The notes: a model not told the origin generated them from the sequence alone. A stretch of DNA of 64,000 bases from Cryptomeria japonica (GCF_030272615.1 NC_081414.1:235244733-235308732), one strand, 5' to 3'. Counted from the first letter of the stretch, positions 11,707 to 23,090 are shown. Translations and numbers: made by a program.

Positions 11707-12396
11707 GTGGAAGCAAATTTCACTTTGCGAACCGAGAAGAAATTGGTCCCATTCCTGGGGACTGTATCAGAGAAAAGAATGCAGGGGCTTTTCAAGTACA
11801 AAGAGGAGAAATTATGGAGTGTGGCACATATGATGCTAGGTGAGGAGGTATCGCACATCCATTTTCGCTATCAAACAAACATGGAGGTGTATTCCCTGAT
11901 TATGGCATGGGCATGCGAGTTCGAGCCGGAGGTAGAGAAAATCAGGCTCACTTTGACAAAACTGATAGACGGGGAGTACCTAATCAACCTCGACTCCATT
12001 TTGGAGTGGGTTGTGCCTCAAACGGGCATTCACATTAGGGAGGGAGATGTTGAGGAGGAGCTACTGCCGTTTGTTCGAGGGCCAAAAAACCACATTAAGG
12101 AACAATGTCGTGAGTGAGCTCACATTGGTTGGGAAGCAATGAAGCTCTGTGTTAAGCTTATCAGGATAGATGAAGTATTGAAGGCTCTAAAGGTGGTGGC
12201 ACGAATGGAGGTTGGGAGAGATCTACGAGATAGATTCGAGGAAGGGAAGGTGGTCCAATTGCTAGCAAGTCTGGAAGGTGACCTCGATTTTGGATGCTTG
12301 GAATGCATCCCGAAGATGAAGAGTGAAGCTGCAAAGGGAAAAGCATTGGCAGATATCGCGGATGAGGAGAAGCTGAACCAGAGCGATAGCGAGTGA
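11707..12396 (+). pseudogene. LINE-B post-RNase H module (unrecognised)
   Basis: A frame of about 230 codons with one stop at 12115-12117, downstream of RNase H and before the 3' tail. I recognise no family. Visible features are FLGTVSEKRMQGL near the start, IHFRYQTNMEV, INLDSILEWVVPQTG, then a charged helical segment (IDEVLKALKVVARMEVG) and an acidic end (EEKLNQSDSE). The same order of motifs appears in LINE-C and partly in LINE-A, so it looks like part of the element rather than a passenger. Open reading at 11472-11843 in another frame suggests a frameshift near its start. It may be the C-terminus of ORF2 or a third ORF. Confidence 0.45.
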
Positions 12397-12657
12397 ACGA
12401 CCATGGGGCCATTGTGTTTTTTAACATTTTCTCCCACTTCTGTTTTGAAAAGACTTTTTAGGTTTGTCTGTAATATTTTGGTGCAGATATGCACAGAACT
12501 GGTTTTATTTCCTTGCTTTAGCTTCAAATGTTTTTCAGAGTAGGTCAGGATTGTGATATTTTGGGTTGATGTTTATATCTTTAGTGTGGCCTTGGATGGT
12601 TGTATATCTTTTTTCTAGAATCAGTATACTACAAAATTACTGATAAAAAATATATGT

Positions 12658-12670
12658 ATATTAAAGAGTT
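12658..12670. repeat. Right 13-bp target-site duplication of LINE-B
   Basis: Exact copy of 5796-5808. It marks the LINE-B 3' border and the resumption of LINE-C sequence. Confidence 0.85.
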
Positions 12671-13013
12671 TTACATTTCCAAAATGATCCAGGATAAAAC
12701 CAAATTGAACTAGAGACATGCATGCGATACATTGATATGCTAGAATTGACCAAAATGTTCCGGATGACCCATAATTGACTAAAAAAACTATACCCATAGA
12801 CTATATCACTGCTTATTAGAGGATCAAACAGAACCTCCACATGAACAATTTGCCCAAATCTAAGAGATCCATCTAAGATCCAAAATATGAACAAAACATA
12901 CAACCAATAAGAGAATCATAGAAAAGGTGGCCGAAGAAGAACTAGAGGAGACCAAAAAAAGCAAGGAGATGATCATCCACACCAGGGAATGAGTGAAGCA
13001 TCCACCACCATCT

Positions 13014-13821
13014 CTACCCTTTGACCACCATCCCTCCCCTTTCATCGTTTGAGCAGCTGCTACTGCTGCTAGGAGAGTCAACATCATCATCATCTCGTAG
13101 TCCCATTAAAATTTTGTATTCTTTGACCAAGGGGAGACTAACATCCACCACATCACTAATTGGAGGAACAAGGGTGCCATCCTCTACGAAACCCATTAGC
13201 CTTTTTAGAAAATCTATGCTCCTCCATATAAATGGCTTTCTAACGATCCACCTCGCTTGATCCCACACATATAAAATAGGAATTCGTAGCACAAGAAATC
13301 CATTTTGACTCACCAAACCATAATAGGGGGCATGAGTGATAATGAGATTTCAATCAATCTCTCGGAGGACATTCTCCAAATCCCCCAAAAAATCTTGCTT
13401 AAACACTCGACCACATAGCACCTGCACCGAATCTTGGGTTCCTCCACATTCAACACAATGGCTAGAAAATGAGTCAGAATATCTTTGTTACCCTATATCT
13501 GTTATCTACAAACAAAAATTGAATCCCCAAAATATCTTTGATGGCATGCAAAAAGAGGGCATGCAAGAATTTGGTTACTTCCTGCAACCTCTTATCCATT
13601 ATGGGGCCAAGAAAAGCCATTTGTCTCTTACTGGAGACCATCCTAATGTTGGAATTTGTTGCTAGCACACAACTCAAAATGAATACAAACTCAGAATGAG
13701 GGAAAAAACCAACCCATTCCTTATTTAATGATGAAAGGGAGAAGCTTCTCGAGCAAGATTCTAAAAAGAAATAAATGAAAAATCTCTTCCCATTAAAGAA
13801 AATCTTCAACATTCTCACCAA
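13014..13821 (-). pseudogene. LINE-C post-RNase H module (unrecognised)
   Basis: Two open pieces (13821-13474 and 13316-13014) in different frames lie between RNase H and the 3' tail. The first contains MAFLGPIMDKRLQEVTKF and then RYRV. The second contains DFLGDLENVLREIDWNLI (13336-13413), a segment with RSIDFLKRLMGFVEDG, and an acidic/serine-rich end (DDDDVDSPSSSSS). These match LINE-B and LINE-A in order and spacing, though identity is low. No function can be assigned. The intervening 13822-14214 holds no other recognisable gene. Confidence 0.45.
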
Positions 13822-14214
13822 ATGTCCTCAAGCGCGTGACCAAGCATAATCATCTATTGGAGAAGGGGTGGTAGCAGAGTACTATCGTTGGCACTCAAAA
13901 GTTGGAGAGAATGAACGAGTTTGAATTATAAATGATAACCCATCCTATCACTCAAGCTAACTCATCACCAATGCCACATCACATGAGCAACTAAGCTGGG
14001 ATTCCAGCTTGACCGCCACGATGACCAGCATGCCCCAATTACCCTTTTTAATCATAAATCAACTAATTGCCTAGTGAAGCTTACATTTTGAACTTTCCCG
14101 CTTCTTCGGATTTAAATTATTATAACAATCCAAAAAGGACTATGAATTTTTCTTAGGCAGCAAGCAAAAGCAAGTAGACTTGTAGTGATACCTCAAACAA
14201 ACAAATATCTATGC

Positions 14215-17200
14215 TCAAATCTCCTCAACTAATTCTCCATCTGCCCCTTTATTCACTAACTCATTTGCCAGACCATTTCCTTCCCTGTATATATGGTTGA
14301 TTGTTATGGCTTCAAAATATTTAAGAATCTACAATGCCCTGCCTAAAAAAGCATTCATCATTTAGTTCATAGTAGACTCTCACCTTAAGGCATTAATCAC
14401 AATAGTTGAATCCCCTTCTATATCCAACTTCTAAATGCCTATCTCTTTACATTTCAAGAGACCTATTAATAGGGCCTAAAAATTTGCAACATTATTAGAG
14501 CCTTGATCTAGCTGATAGGCCACCCTGACCATGACCTCCCCATCCCACCTATGAACTATACACCCTGCCTTGAAAACACCTGGGTTACCTTTGGTCGATC
14601 CATCAAAATTCAATTTGTGCCAACCTGCCTGAGGGGGCATCCATTTGCAATCTAACCTAGCTCACTTGATTTCCTTTCCCCCCCCAAGCCAAAGACTAGA
14701 GGAACTTTAAGTCCTATCCATTGGGCTTTGATAATACCATCCCACTGAGTGAAACTGGATTTTTTATGGGAGATTTTTTCATTCCTTCTATTAACCACTT
14801 CTACAATTGGAGATTCAATCTTGTTTAAAATTTTCATTCATTTTAACCCGTTTGCATATTCTTCTTTTCCTCTCCTTCCACAATTCCCATACCATAATTG
14901 AGGGGCACACTAACCAAACACTCCTATACAAACCAGATTTGTTGAGACTTGGGCAACTCTGAAAGAAATTCCTAATATCCTAAGGCAAAGTTGTTGCCCA
15001 ACCTAGCTTTGCGCACAACCAAGTTGCCAACATCTCAGGGAGAAAGGACAATGCAAGAATAAGTGGTTAGTGGATTCTTCTTCCTATTCGCATAGAACAC
15101 ATCTAGATGGGTCACAAAAACCAATCTTTTGAAACCATTCCGCTGTTAAAATCCTCCCTTTAAGCATTGCCCAAGCAAAAATTCCTGGCTTTAGTAAGCA
15201 CCAATTACTCCAACAAAGTTGAATAGGCAGATCTGTCTAGACCCAATTTTGCTTCCTAAGTATATCTTTATAACCATCTTTGGCATTACAAGTTCCTGAT
15301 TTGGCCCAAGCCTAAATTAATCTATCCTTGGAATCCCTAAACACCATGATCCGACCCTTAAGAATGTCCTTGAGATTCACAATGATTTCCCCTCGAAGAT
15401 GAAGGTCGTGAAAAGATTTCCAACTCCACCCTAGTGCTTTCCCATCTACATGGAATTCCATATAATCTTTCACATATAGTCCCCACCTCCTTTCCATAAT
15501 ATCCCTAATTCAAGTTGTATCCATGGAGACATTAATTGGAGCATGACCACCCCAAGAATCACTACAAAATCGGGCCTTTGAACCATCTGCCACATCCTAG
15601 GATATTTTGTCCATAATAATTTTTCCACATAATAAACTAAATTCCAAACCCTAGACCCTCTAGGAAGGTTAGCCATCCTGAAAAATTGCCTTCGAGTCAT
15701 CTCCTGATAAATATTTATTTTGAAGAATTTTGACCCACTCTGTGGTTGCTCATGAATTTTCAACACCAACTTTGCCCCTAGGGCCCTGTTTTGCCAAATC
15801 TGATTCCTAAGACCAACCCCACCATGCTCCTTGGTCCTACAAAGAGAGTCCCATGCTATTAATGCCATTTTCTTTTTTTCAGCAACTCCTTGCCAAAAGA
15901 AAGATCTCATTCTCTTGTCTAGCTTCCCATTGGTCCCTATCGAAAGAGCTAAACATGACATTAGATAGATTGGAAGAGCAGATGTAACTACTTTCAACAT
16001 TACTACCTTGCCTGCCCATGTCAGCCATCTGCCCTTCCAAGTTGACATTTTCTTATCTAACTTTTCTTCTAGAGGATCCCATAAATTTGAGAGTTGAGTT
16101 CCTTTTTCTAGAGGGAGGCCTAAATGTTTACAAGGGAGAGAACCTTTTCTAAAACACAAAATCCTCAAAATCTGCCTTTCCAACCAAGGCTGAATAAAGA
16201 AGAAAACCTCTAATTTTTCTACACTCATATGTTGCCTCGAGGCCTTGGTATAATTTATTAAAATCTAACTAAAGTTTGAGGCCTTCTACTAAGACCCATC
16301 CCCAAGAAGCACTGTATCATCCACAAATTGTCAATGAGAGACCACTAAAATACTAATGGCAATACTAATGCCTTTAATCCGACCATGAGACCGAGTTTCC
16401 TTGATACTTCTACTGAAGGCCTCCGCCATGATGATAAACAAAAAGGGGAATAATGGATCTCCTCGTCTTAAACATCTGAAGGCCTCAAAAAAACCCTCTA
16501 TCATACCATTGATAATAATTGAATATCTTGGGGTGGAAATGCAATAAAAAAATAGATCAATCGATTGTTTGCTTAATCCAAAGGTTTCTAAGCATTTGCA
16601 CAAGAATTGCCAATCCACCTTATCATAAACCTTTTTAATATCTAACTTAATCAACATGGTTGGTTGTCTCTTGCTTTGGATAGAATGAACAACTTCCCGA
16701 GTAATAATAACCCCATCTAGAATAGACCTCCCCAACACAAAACTTGATTCTTCTTTTGAGATGATTTGGGGAAAAATATTTTTTAGTCTATTAGCCAATG
16801 TTTTCACTAAGACCTTATAAAGTGTATTACATAATGAAATAGGTATGTAGTCCTCAGACCTTCTTGTGACCTCTTTCTTAGGAATCAACACAATAAAAGT
16901 GCTATTAATTTCCTTTAGGAATCTCCCCCCATTATGGGATGCCTCAAGGGCTTCCACCATATGCTTTCCTAATAAATGCCAACTTTTTTTTTATAAAATC
17001 TACCTGAGAAACCATCTAGACTAGGAGCTTTGTTTGGGTGGAGTTAGAATAAGACAAAGTGAATCTCTGATTCTAAAACTTTCTCTGTAAGCATACGGTT
17101 CTGGGCTTCTGAAATCTGGTTGGGAATATTGGCCATCAATTCTACTTGATCAATCCGACAAATTGGAACCCTCCCAACAATTATTTTTTTCTTGAACTAG

Positions 17201-18410
17201 GAAACCCCTTCTTTAGAAATCTCCTCTAGTTTATCAACTATCAATCCATCCTCCCTAGTGATACTAAGAATTCGATTTGAGCCTCTCCTGACTTTTGTGC
17301 TCACATGATTTTTTTTTGAATTTTTGTCTCCTTCATCTAACCAAGTCTCTTTGGATTTCTTCCTCCAAAAGGTTTCTTCTTTGCCCAATAGATCTTCATA
17401 CTCTACCATTAGCAATTTTTCTTTCTCATATTTATCTAAATCCATTCCGTCTTTAATGACTTTCTCACTGATTGCGGTCAATTCCTCCCTGATCTCCATT
17501 TTCTTGGTGAAGATATTTCTAAAGTGTTCTTTGTTCCATTGCAATAATTTTTGTTTTAGGGACTTTATTTTGGAAACAAAGTAAAACAATTTAGAAACTT
17601 CAAAATTCGCCTCCTCCCACCATCTTTGAATGAGTTCAAAAAACATGCGCTTTTCATCCACATATTTTCAAATTTGAAAGGGCTATGGGAAGCCTTTTGT
17701 TCCTCGATCCAAGACAATACTGAGAAATGATTAGCACCTACTTGGGTCACAATTGAGGAGTTCATCTCCATCTGGAAAGATAATATCTGTCACCTCTAAA
17801 AAAAACACCAATCCAACCTCTTTGCAATATAGTTGAAGCACTTCTATCTATTGTTACAAGTGTAGATGCCATTATTCGACTTAGCTTCCATAAGGTTGTT
17901 CCTAGTGACCCAATCTCTGAAATCAATCCGAGGTTGCCATTCCCTCTACTCTCCTCCCCTTTTCTCTAACAAATGTAAGATAACATTAAATTTTCCTCCT
18001 ATGATTGTGTGACCAGAGTTATTGTTGCTGACATGATCATCTATGTCACTCCATAATTCCCTCTTTTTCTTTGTTGGGGTAGGACCATAAACATTAATCA
18101 GTTTGAATTTAACTCCACTACTGATACTTTTAACAAATCCAACCATCCAATTGTTCCTTTCAATTAGAATTTCAAAATCTACTCCTTAGGGGTTCCACGA
18201 GATAGCTAATCCACTAGAAGAACCCACTACTCGAACTGTTTGGACCTCCCAAGACCCTAAACTCTTTTTAAATCCATCCATCTCCTCCTTAATTAGTTTT
18301 GTTTCCTATAATAACATAACCTCTGTTTGTATCTTATTAAATTTGCGTTTGACCAAGCGCCTTTTGTTAGGGGCATTGAGACCCCTAACATTCCAGGTGA
18401 GTAGCTTCAT
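14215..18410 (-). pseudogene. LINE-C ORF2: endonuclease, reverse transcriptase, RNase H
   Basis: ATG 18410 opens MKLLTWNVRGLNAPNKRRLV. The endonuclease is damaged at two catalytic places: GGDFN reads GGKFN (near 18000) and SDH reads ANH (near 17730). The RT (about 16960-16270) shows FIVLIPKKE, ISLCNTLYKVLVKTLANRLK, IKLDIKKVYDKVDW and RRGDPLFPFLF. The catalytic motif is QFVDDT near 16310 behind a stop. The connector (16228-15470) with LGLPLEKG, GKVVMLKVVTSALPIY and GGVGLRN is open. A zf-RVT segment lies near 15000-15120. RNase H (about 14600-14215) keeps NFDGS and IEGDS but has several stops. Confidence 0.85.
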
Positions 18411-20337
18411 AAGTCATTGTGAAGGTTCTTCCCCTTCCCTGCATTTAACATTGAGGTTATTTTTATTTGTTCTATAAAAAAGGCATCTTTAAGTCTCAGT
18501 TCAACTAATGACTTTCTTCCTCTTTGTTTCCTTGCTATTCTCCCACAGTCTGGTTTATCCTTTTGAGGACAACATTGACATAACTCCAAACACACTTTGC
18601 CCCCATCATACTCCTCCCCCAACAAGGTATTTTCTCTTTCTAATGGGAAATATTACTCCATTTCTTCAATCCCTGCATTCTCTAGAACACTCTGCACCAT
18701 TTTGAAAATTTCTTCCCTAAGCTGGCCCGAATTCAAATTACTTGATGAGGATAGGTTTGGAAACTCACACACCACTTTTAATTATGTGGGGTGATCCTTA
18801 AAGCCCGATCTATCAAAAATTACTTCCCTATAATGCTCTAGATCTATTGACTCCAAGGAGTGTTTTCCAGTCTTCTCTCCATCCCTAAGACTTTCATTTG
18901 AAACCATCTGATTCTCTGTGTGTGAAAGACTCCCTTGAGTTTCTAATCCTACTTTGTCACCCTCATCGAGGAGAGACATTTGATGGCTGATTTCTTGATT
19001 TAAAACCTCACTATCCTTCTTTAATTGGTTGAGTTCCTCTAAACTCGTCACTCTTATGATACTTTGATCCTCTTCTGATTGAGATCTCTCAATATTCTTC
19101 AATTTTGGATTCAATTGCTGACTTGGGATCCCCAAAGATCCAATGAGGCTACTTTCTTCCCTACCTAGATCTTCTCTACCATCTAAAGATTAACTTCCCC
19201 TGTTGTTTGACCCCGGATTACCTCTTGATCATAATGAAAGCAAGTCCCATTCACCCTATTCCTAGAGATGTCTTGAGAATTGTCAACACCTGAATTGACT
19301 TGTTTTTGTGGGTGTCCTTTATCTGAGAAATTAACACCTTTCCCCTTCGCTAATCCATCCTTATAAAATCTCTGAGCTTCCTCTAGGGATGAGGGATTCC
19401 CTCTCCCAAAATTATTTTTAGAACTGCCAATTGTCATGGCTTCCCTCAATAAACATTTACTAGGGGTTTTATTCATCAACATCCCAATTTTTTGAGTCCA
19501 TCTACCAAACTTAGACATGATCTCTAACTCCTTATAAATGCCCATATCATAGTCGATTTCAACATATAAGTTGGCTATGTCCCTAGATTTTCCATTTAAA
19601 AAATCTTCTTCAATGCCTACCAAGACTCCCAAAGCATCCAATCTTAACTAGGGAAGGGATTCTTCATTCCAATACTTCGTTGGGAGTTCTATCAAGCTAA
19701 TGAAGACTAGTTTTTTTGTTAAAGATATATTTCATAGGATTAAAACTAGGGTTCCAGTTTAGTCTATAAAAACTAGATCATTTGAAAAACAAAGGGGAGC
19801 CATATATGATCTCCCATTTAAACTCTATATCTATACATTCAATCAAGAGAAAAACCTTTATGCACGGATCAAATATTCAACTTACCTAGGAAGGATGACC
19901 TTCACCAATCAATGATTTCTTCCTGAGAACCTCCTATCCCTACAAATCAATGATTTCTTCCTAAGAACCGCCCATCCTGCACCATTTGACGAACAAAGCC
20001 TTTTCCTTTAATATTTCCGCAATCATCTTCAATAAATTTGGAGGAAAAATGATCATCTTGCTACCGATCTTCTTAATCTGCTAGTTTGAGTTTGATTTGT
20101 TTATTGTGAATCCCACTTGGTTTAGATTGCTCCCGCCCAATGGTTTCCGATTCCATTTCCAGGAAACTTTTTGAAGCCTATCCACATTCTTGTTTTTTGA
20201 GTCCTCCAGAGCCCAAAAAGAATATGTGAAGGCCTTCCTTCTCCTCGTAAATCCACCCCCAACTTGCGAATTTCCAAATTGTTGGTTAGTGTTTGCCCTA
20301 GTTTGAGGGCCATTATTGTTGAGTCGCCTAACACCAA
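18407..20337 (-). pseudogene. LINE-C ORF1: DUF4283-type protein (heavily decayed)
   Basis: The counterpart of LINE-B ORF1, scattered over frames. Recognisable parts are a DUF4283-like stretch (about 19890-19480; a WNEE-like segment near 19670 and FGRWTQKIGML near 19500), an open acidic segment at 19135-18782, and a basic RGRKS segment near 18530 that parallels the LINE-B ORF1 end. The last open piece (18625-18407) stops with a TGA that overlaps the ORF2 start as ATGA, as in LINE-B. The N-terminal part, 20337-20122, is open but not diagnostic. Confidence 0.65.
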
Positions 20338-20365
20338 TCAGGATTCGATTGGCACCTGAGGCAAC

Positions 20366-20580
20366 ACTTAATTATATTATAATATATAATTTCTATAAAA
20401 ATAATTTTTAAAAAAAAATTAGACATATAAATTTTTATTAAATTTTTTTAATAATAAATTATTATAAATTATTTTTATACATATAAAATATTATTATAAT
20501 TAATTATTAATTTATTATTTTACTAATTGTAACTTTAAAAAAACATAATTGATTAAAAAAAAGCAAGTTAAGACGGCAAC
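20366..20580. other. AT-rich DNA, no gene seen
   Basis: Runs of A and T with no coding potential. It is probably the same AT-rich target region as 5614-5745, on the other side of LINE-C. Confidence 0.5.
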
Positions 20581-20760
20581 GGGCGGATGTGACTACAACC
20601 TGGGAATGGGGGCCGTGCAAATTTTTGCCCTCATAGCCAGTGCCCTCTTTTTCATTTGTTGTGTTTTAGGAAGATAATCAAGTTTTAGAAGCAGCGCAGA
20701 GGGGTAAACCATAAGAGAGATTAGACTCGTGTCCCAACAGTGAGCAGTGAGCAAGGGAAG

Positions 20761-20891
20761 ATGGCGAGACCCAGGCAAAGGACTTACGTGCGTGCAAATC
20801 GGATCAACGTACGTGCAAATCAGATCGTCACCACAACCAACTGGAGGAATGAGTTGTCGCAGGACGACAGAAAGAGGATCGTCAACAAGAT
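20761..20891 (+). CDS. Possible first exon of a MED15-like KIX-domain protein (partial)
   Basis: ATG 20761 opens MARPRQRTYVRANRINVRAN. The part starting NWRNELSQDDRKRIVNK matches what I know of the start of the KIX domain of plant Mediator subunit 15 (pattern DWR.QL....RQRIVNKI). MED15 bridges activators to RNA polymerase II. The match ends in AAGAT followed by GTATGC, a plausible phase-2 donor site after IVNK. The N-terminus holds a 21-bp tandem duplication (VRANRIN/VRANQIV). I could not find the next KIX exon in the following 2 kb, so this may be a lone captured exon, a pseudogene, or the start of a gene with a long first intron. Confidence 0.4.
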
Positions 20892-22541
20892 GTATGCAAT
20901 TAAATTCGTCTATTTCTTTTCAATGGATCCTCTCATATTGCAGTAGTATGCCTATTGTCAAATTATTAGACCGATTCTCAAAAACCCACCTTGTAATTAG
21001 CCCAAATTTGGGTGTCTTTAGAATGCACATAAATATCAGTAGATGCCAGATGGCTCCCGCACGTACATTGCAAAAACCCAATACCCAATACTCTGTTTAT
21101 GTAAATAAATAAAAGGGTTTTCATCAACCCTAGCCAAAACATAGACATCAATATGTTGATTCAAAAACATCCAGAGCAATCCAAGACCATTTAAGTAGAG
21201 GTTTGAATTAGTCAGGTCATAGAGGGGGGCCTCATTTTCAACATTCAACATTCAACATTCAACATTCAACATTCAAGTAGAGCACTACAATTTAATCATC
21301 ACATTATATCATTATAAATTATTTAATACAATTACAAGAAAAAATAAATTATAAATTACAATAAATCTAAATGCATTCCTCCAATAAAAATTAAATATAT
21401 TTAAGACAATAATTAGATTAAAAAAGTAAAGATAGAATTCAAATTAAGATTATCTTGGATGGTGTTTAAACATTATAAAGGTTTTCTTAAAGTTTGTCTA
21501 AGACTGTGTAAACGTTATTAATGCTTATAAAATGAGAATGCTTATTGTAAACAGGTAAAGGTTTAGGAGATTTTAAATATGGAAAACATTAATTTGGTGA
21601 ACAAAATTCTTCTTGTAGAATATCTCAAATGATTATTGTATAATTCACTTGGATATTGTTCAATATAGGTGCATTTCTGTTATATTTAACATTGATTACA
21701 TTGATGATGAATTTGCCCTTACAATGGGGCTTGTCTTATAGAGCCGATGTTAGGATAATTGCAATATTCTATTGATCTTATTTTGTAGTTTCATTATCAG
21801 TTGGATTGTTTTAGCTTCTAGAAATTAGCAGTTAAAATCTTTAATAACATTTCTTTTTCTGGAATTTTGAAGTTCTTCAACTTGTTTTGTTATTCAAAGA
21901 TCCTGACAAGAGTTGACTAAGAGAGGCGTTGGTACTCGTGAAAATTTTAGGAAAAAACTGTCAGTTTTTTTTAATATTAGGGCTGAGCTAATTTGTCCTC
22001 AAAATTGGGGTGACCTCTGCTGTCTTCATGGCGAAATTGTGTATGTATGTATTTTGTTCAAGCTTCCCTTTCTTTTCTCATTAAATTTGTAGTAAGGCAG
22101 CTAAACAACAAAGGTTCATTTTCAGTAGGTCTTTAAATGGCAGAAACAACCAGTCTTCTATTGAGCAAGATGTTTGGTGGGCAGGAGGATATTTCTCAGC
22201 AGTGAAGAGCTGAAATTGGCATCCTTTAACAGCAGGTTAAAACATGGTATCTACTCAATGTTTTACTTCCATCTTTTAGGAGATGATAAGATCAAAATGA
22301 GGGCGCACATCTTGAACCATCTAAATATTCTTCCGAGTGCAAATAAAAATTGGACAAACCATACAAAATCCATGCTCAGCATTAAAGGCATTTCAGACAC
22401 AAGGCAGGCGCACATTCCCAGTGTTTTTGCTGTTGTATTTTCTCCCCAAGGCCCCAAAAGTGACAATTACCTTAGGCGGTCTTAAGGAGTGGATGAATGA
22501 ATGAAAGAAAGAATTTTAATAACGTCCATGAGACCAGCAGC
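20892..22541. other. No recognised gene; AT-rich, with a short tandem repeat
   Basis: If the KIX exon is real this could be its intron. Open frames such as 22174-22485 (103 codons, plus) resemble nothing I recognise. A heptamer repeat lies at 21241-21275. Confidence 0.4.
21241..21275. repeat. (ACATTCA)5 microsatellite
   Basis: Five perfect tandem copies of a 7-base unit. Confidence 0.95.
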
Positions 22542-22595
22542 TTAAGAGACTGAGAATTGAAATCTTAACTTAAGAGACTGAGAATTGAAATCTTA
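22542..22595. repeat. 27-bp tandem duplication
   Basis: The block starting TTAAGAGACTGAGAATTG at 22542 is repeated at 22569. It lies at the 3' side of the adjoining LINE fragment. Confidence 0.9.
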
Positions 22596-22599
22596 ACAG

Positions 22600-22960
22600 T
22601 TTTCATGTTCTTTTTTGATGTTGACTCTCTTATTATGAATCTTGATCAAGAAGCCAACAATTTTGTGAGGCCTTGCCTCCTCAAATAGTTCATTTACCTT
22701 CAAATTTTTTTAATATTGAATACAAATATCTTCATAAACAACACACTCCATAATAAAATGCCATTCAGTTTCAACCACCAATCTGTTGTAGAAACTATAG
22801 GTTCTTTCTTCCCACTCTTCCTTGGGGATTGTCCATCTACCTGTGTCTAAGATGGTGTGAACCGGTTCTCAATTGCGCAACTAAAAGTCTAGCCTTTCTC
22901 TTGGTTGTGACCCTTAGATAATCTTTCTCACCATGTTCCCACGTGGGGTTGAACTTTTTG
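22600..22960 (-). pseudogene. 3' fragment of a Jockey/RTE-like LINE (C-terminal region)
   Basis: Read across frames on the minus strand, the segment contains FNPTWEHGEKDYLRV, LLVAQLRTGSHHLR, then a diverged zinc-binding-like tail with HFIMECVVYEDI. I recognise this as the conserved C-terminus that follows the RT in a LINE group common in conifers, the same group as LINE-D further right. Upstream parts are missing, so it is a truncated copy with frameshifts. Confidence 0.55.
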
Positions 22961-23017
22961 ACATACTATGCTTTTTTTTCGGCTAATCTATTTTTTTGTT
23001 AAATACATATTTCGTAG

Positions 23018-23090
23018 ACTAGAACTTGGAGAGTACTCGGCAAACCCAAATTTTTTGACTCTTAAAAAACTCAGCAACTTAAAAAGTACT
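23018..23090. repeat. Possible left subterminal repeats of a hAT element
   Basis: Clustered ACTCGGCAA, ACTCTTAAA and ACTCAGCAA motifs lie beyond the 3' end of the hAT transposase relic. Similar motifs occur in inverted orientation at 29535-29640. These could be subterminal transposase-binding sites of one ~6.6-kb element, but no terminal repeats or target duplication could be fixed. Confidence 0.25.

Larger units (their letters stand above)
5809..12657 (+). mobile_element. LINE-B, near full-length non-LTR retrotransposon
   Basis: A 6.85-kb plus-strand LINE: a 12-base leader, ORF1 (5821-7447), ORF2 (7444 to about 11374), a post-RNase H module (11707-12396), a 3' untranslated region and a short A-rich tail (GATAAAAAATATATGT). 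Exact 13-bp duplications flank it. The 5' end is essentially at the ORF1 start codon, so it is either full length with a tiny leader or lightly 5'-truncated. Many stops and frameshifts make it inactive. Confidence 0.9.
12658..20365 (-). mobile_element. LINE-C, non-LTR retrotransposon interrupted by LINE-B
   Basis: A minus-strand LINE of the same general family as LINE-B but clearly diverged. From right to left it has ORF1 (about 20337-18407), ORF2 (18410-14215), a post-RNase H module (13821-13014) and a 3' untranslated region. Its last ~50 bp and A-rich tail now lie at 5746-5795, beyond LINE-B. The 5' border near 20365 is estimated from where coding-like sequence gives way to AT-rich DNA. Confidence 0.85.

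Noticed and set aside
22174-22485. 103-codon plus-strand frame as a gene or as the second KIX exon
   Set aside because: No KIX pattern (KRHLP, EKIYTAA, YLRKIS) and no other recognisable motif.
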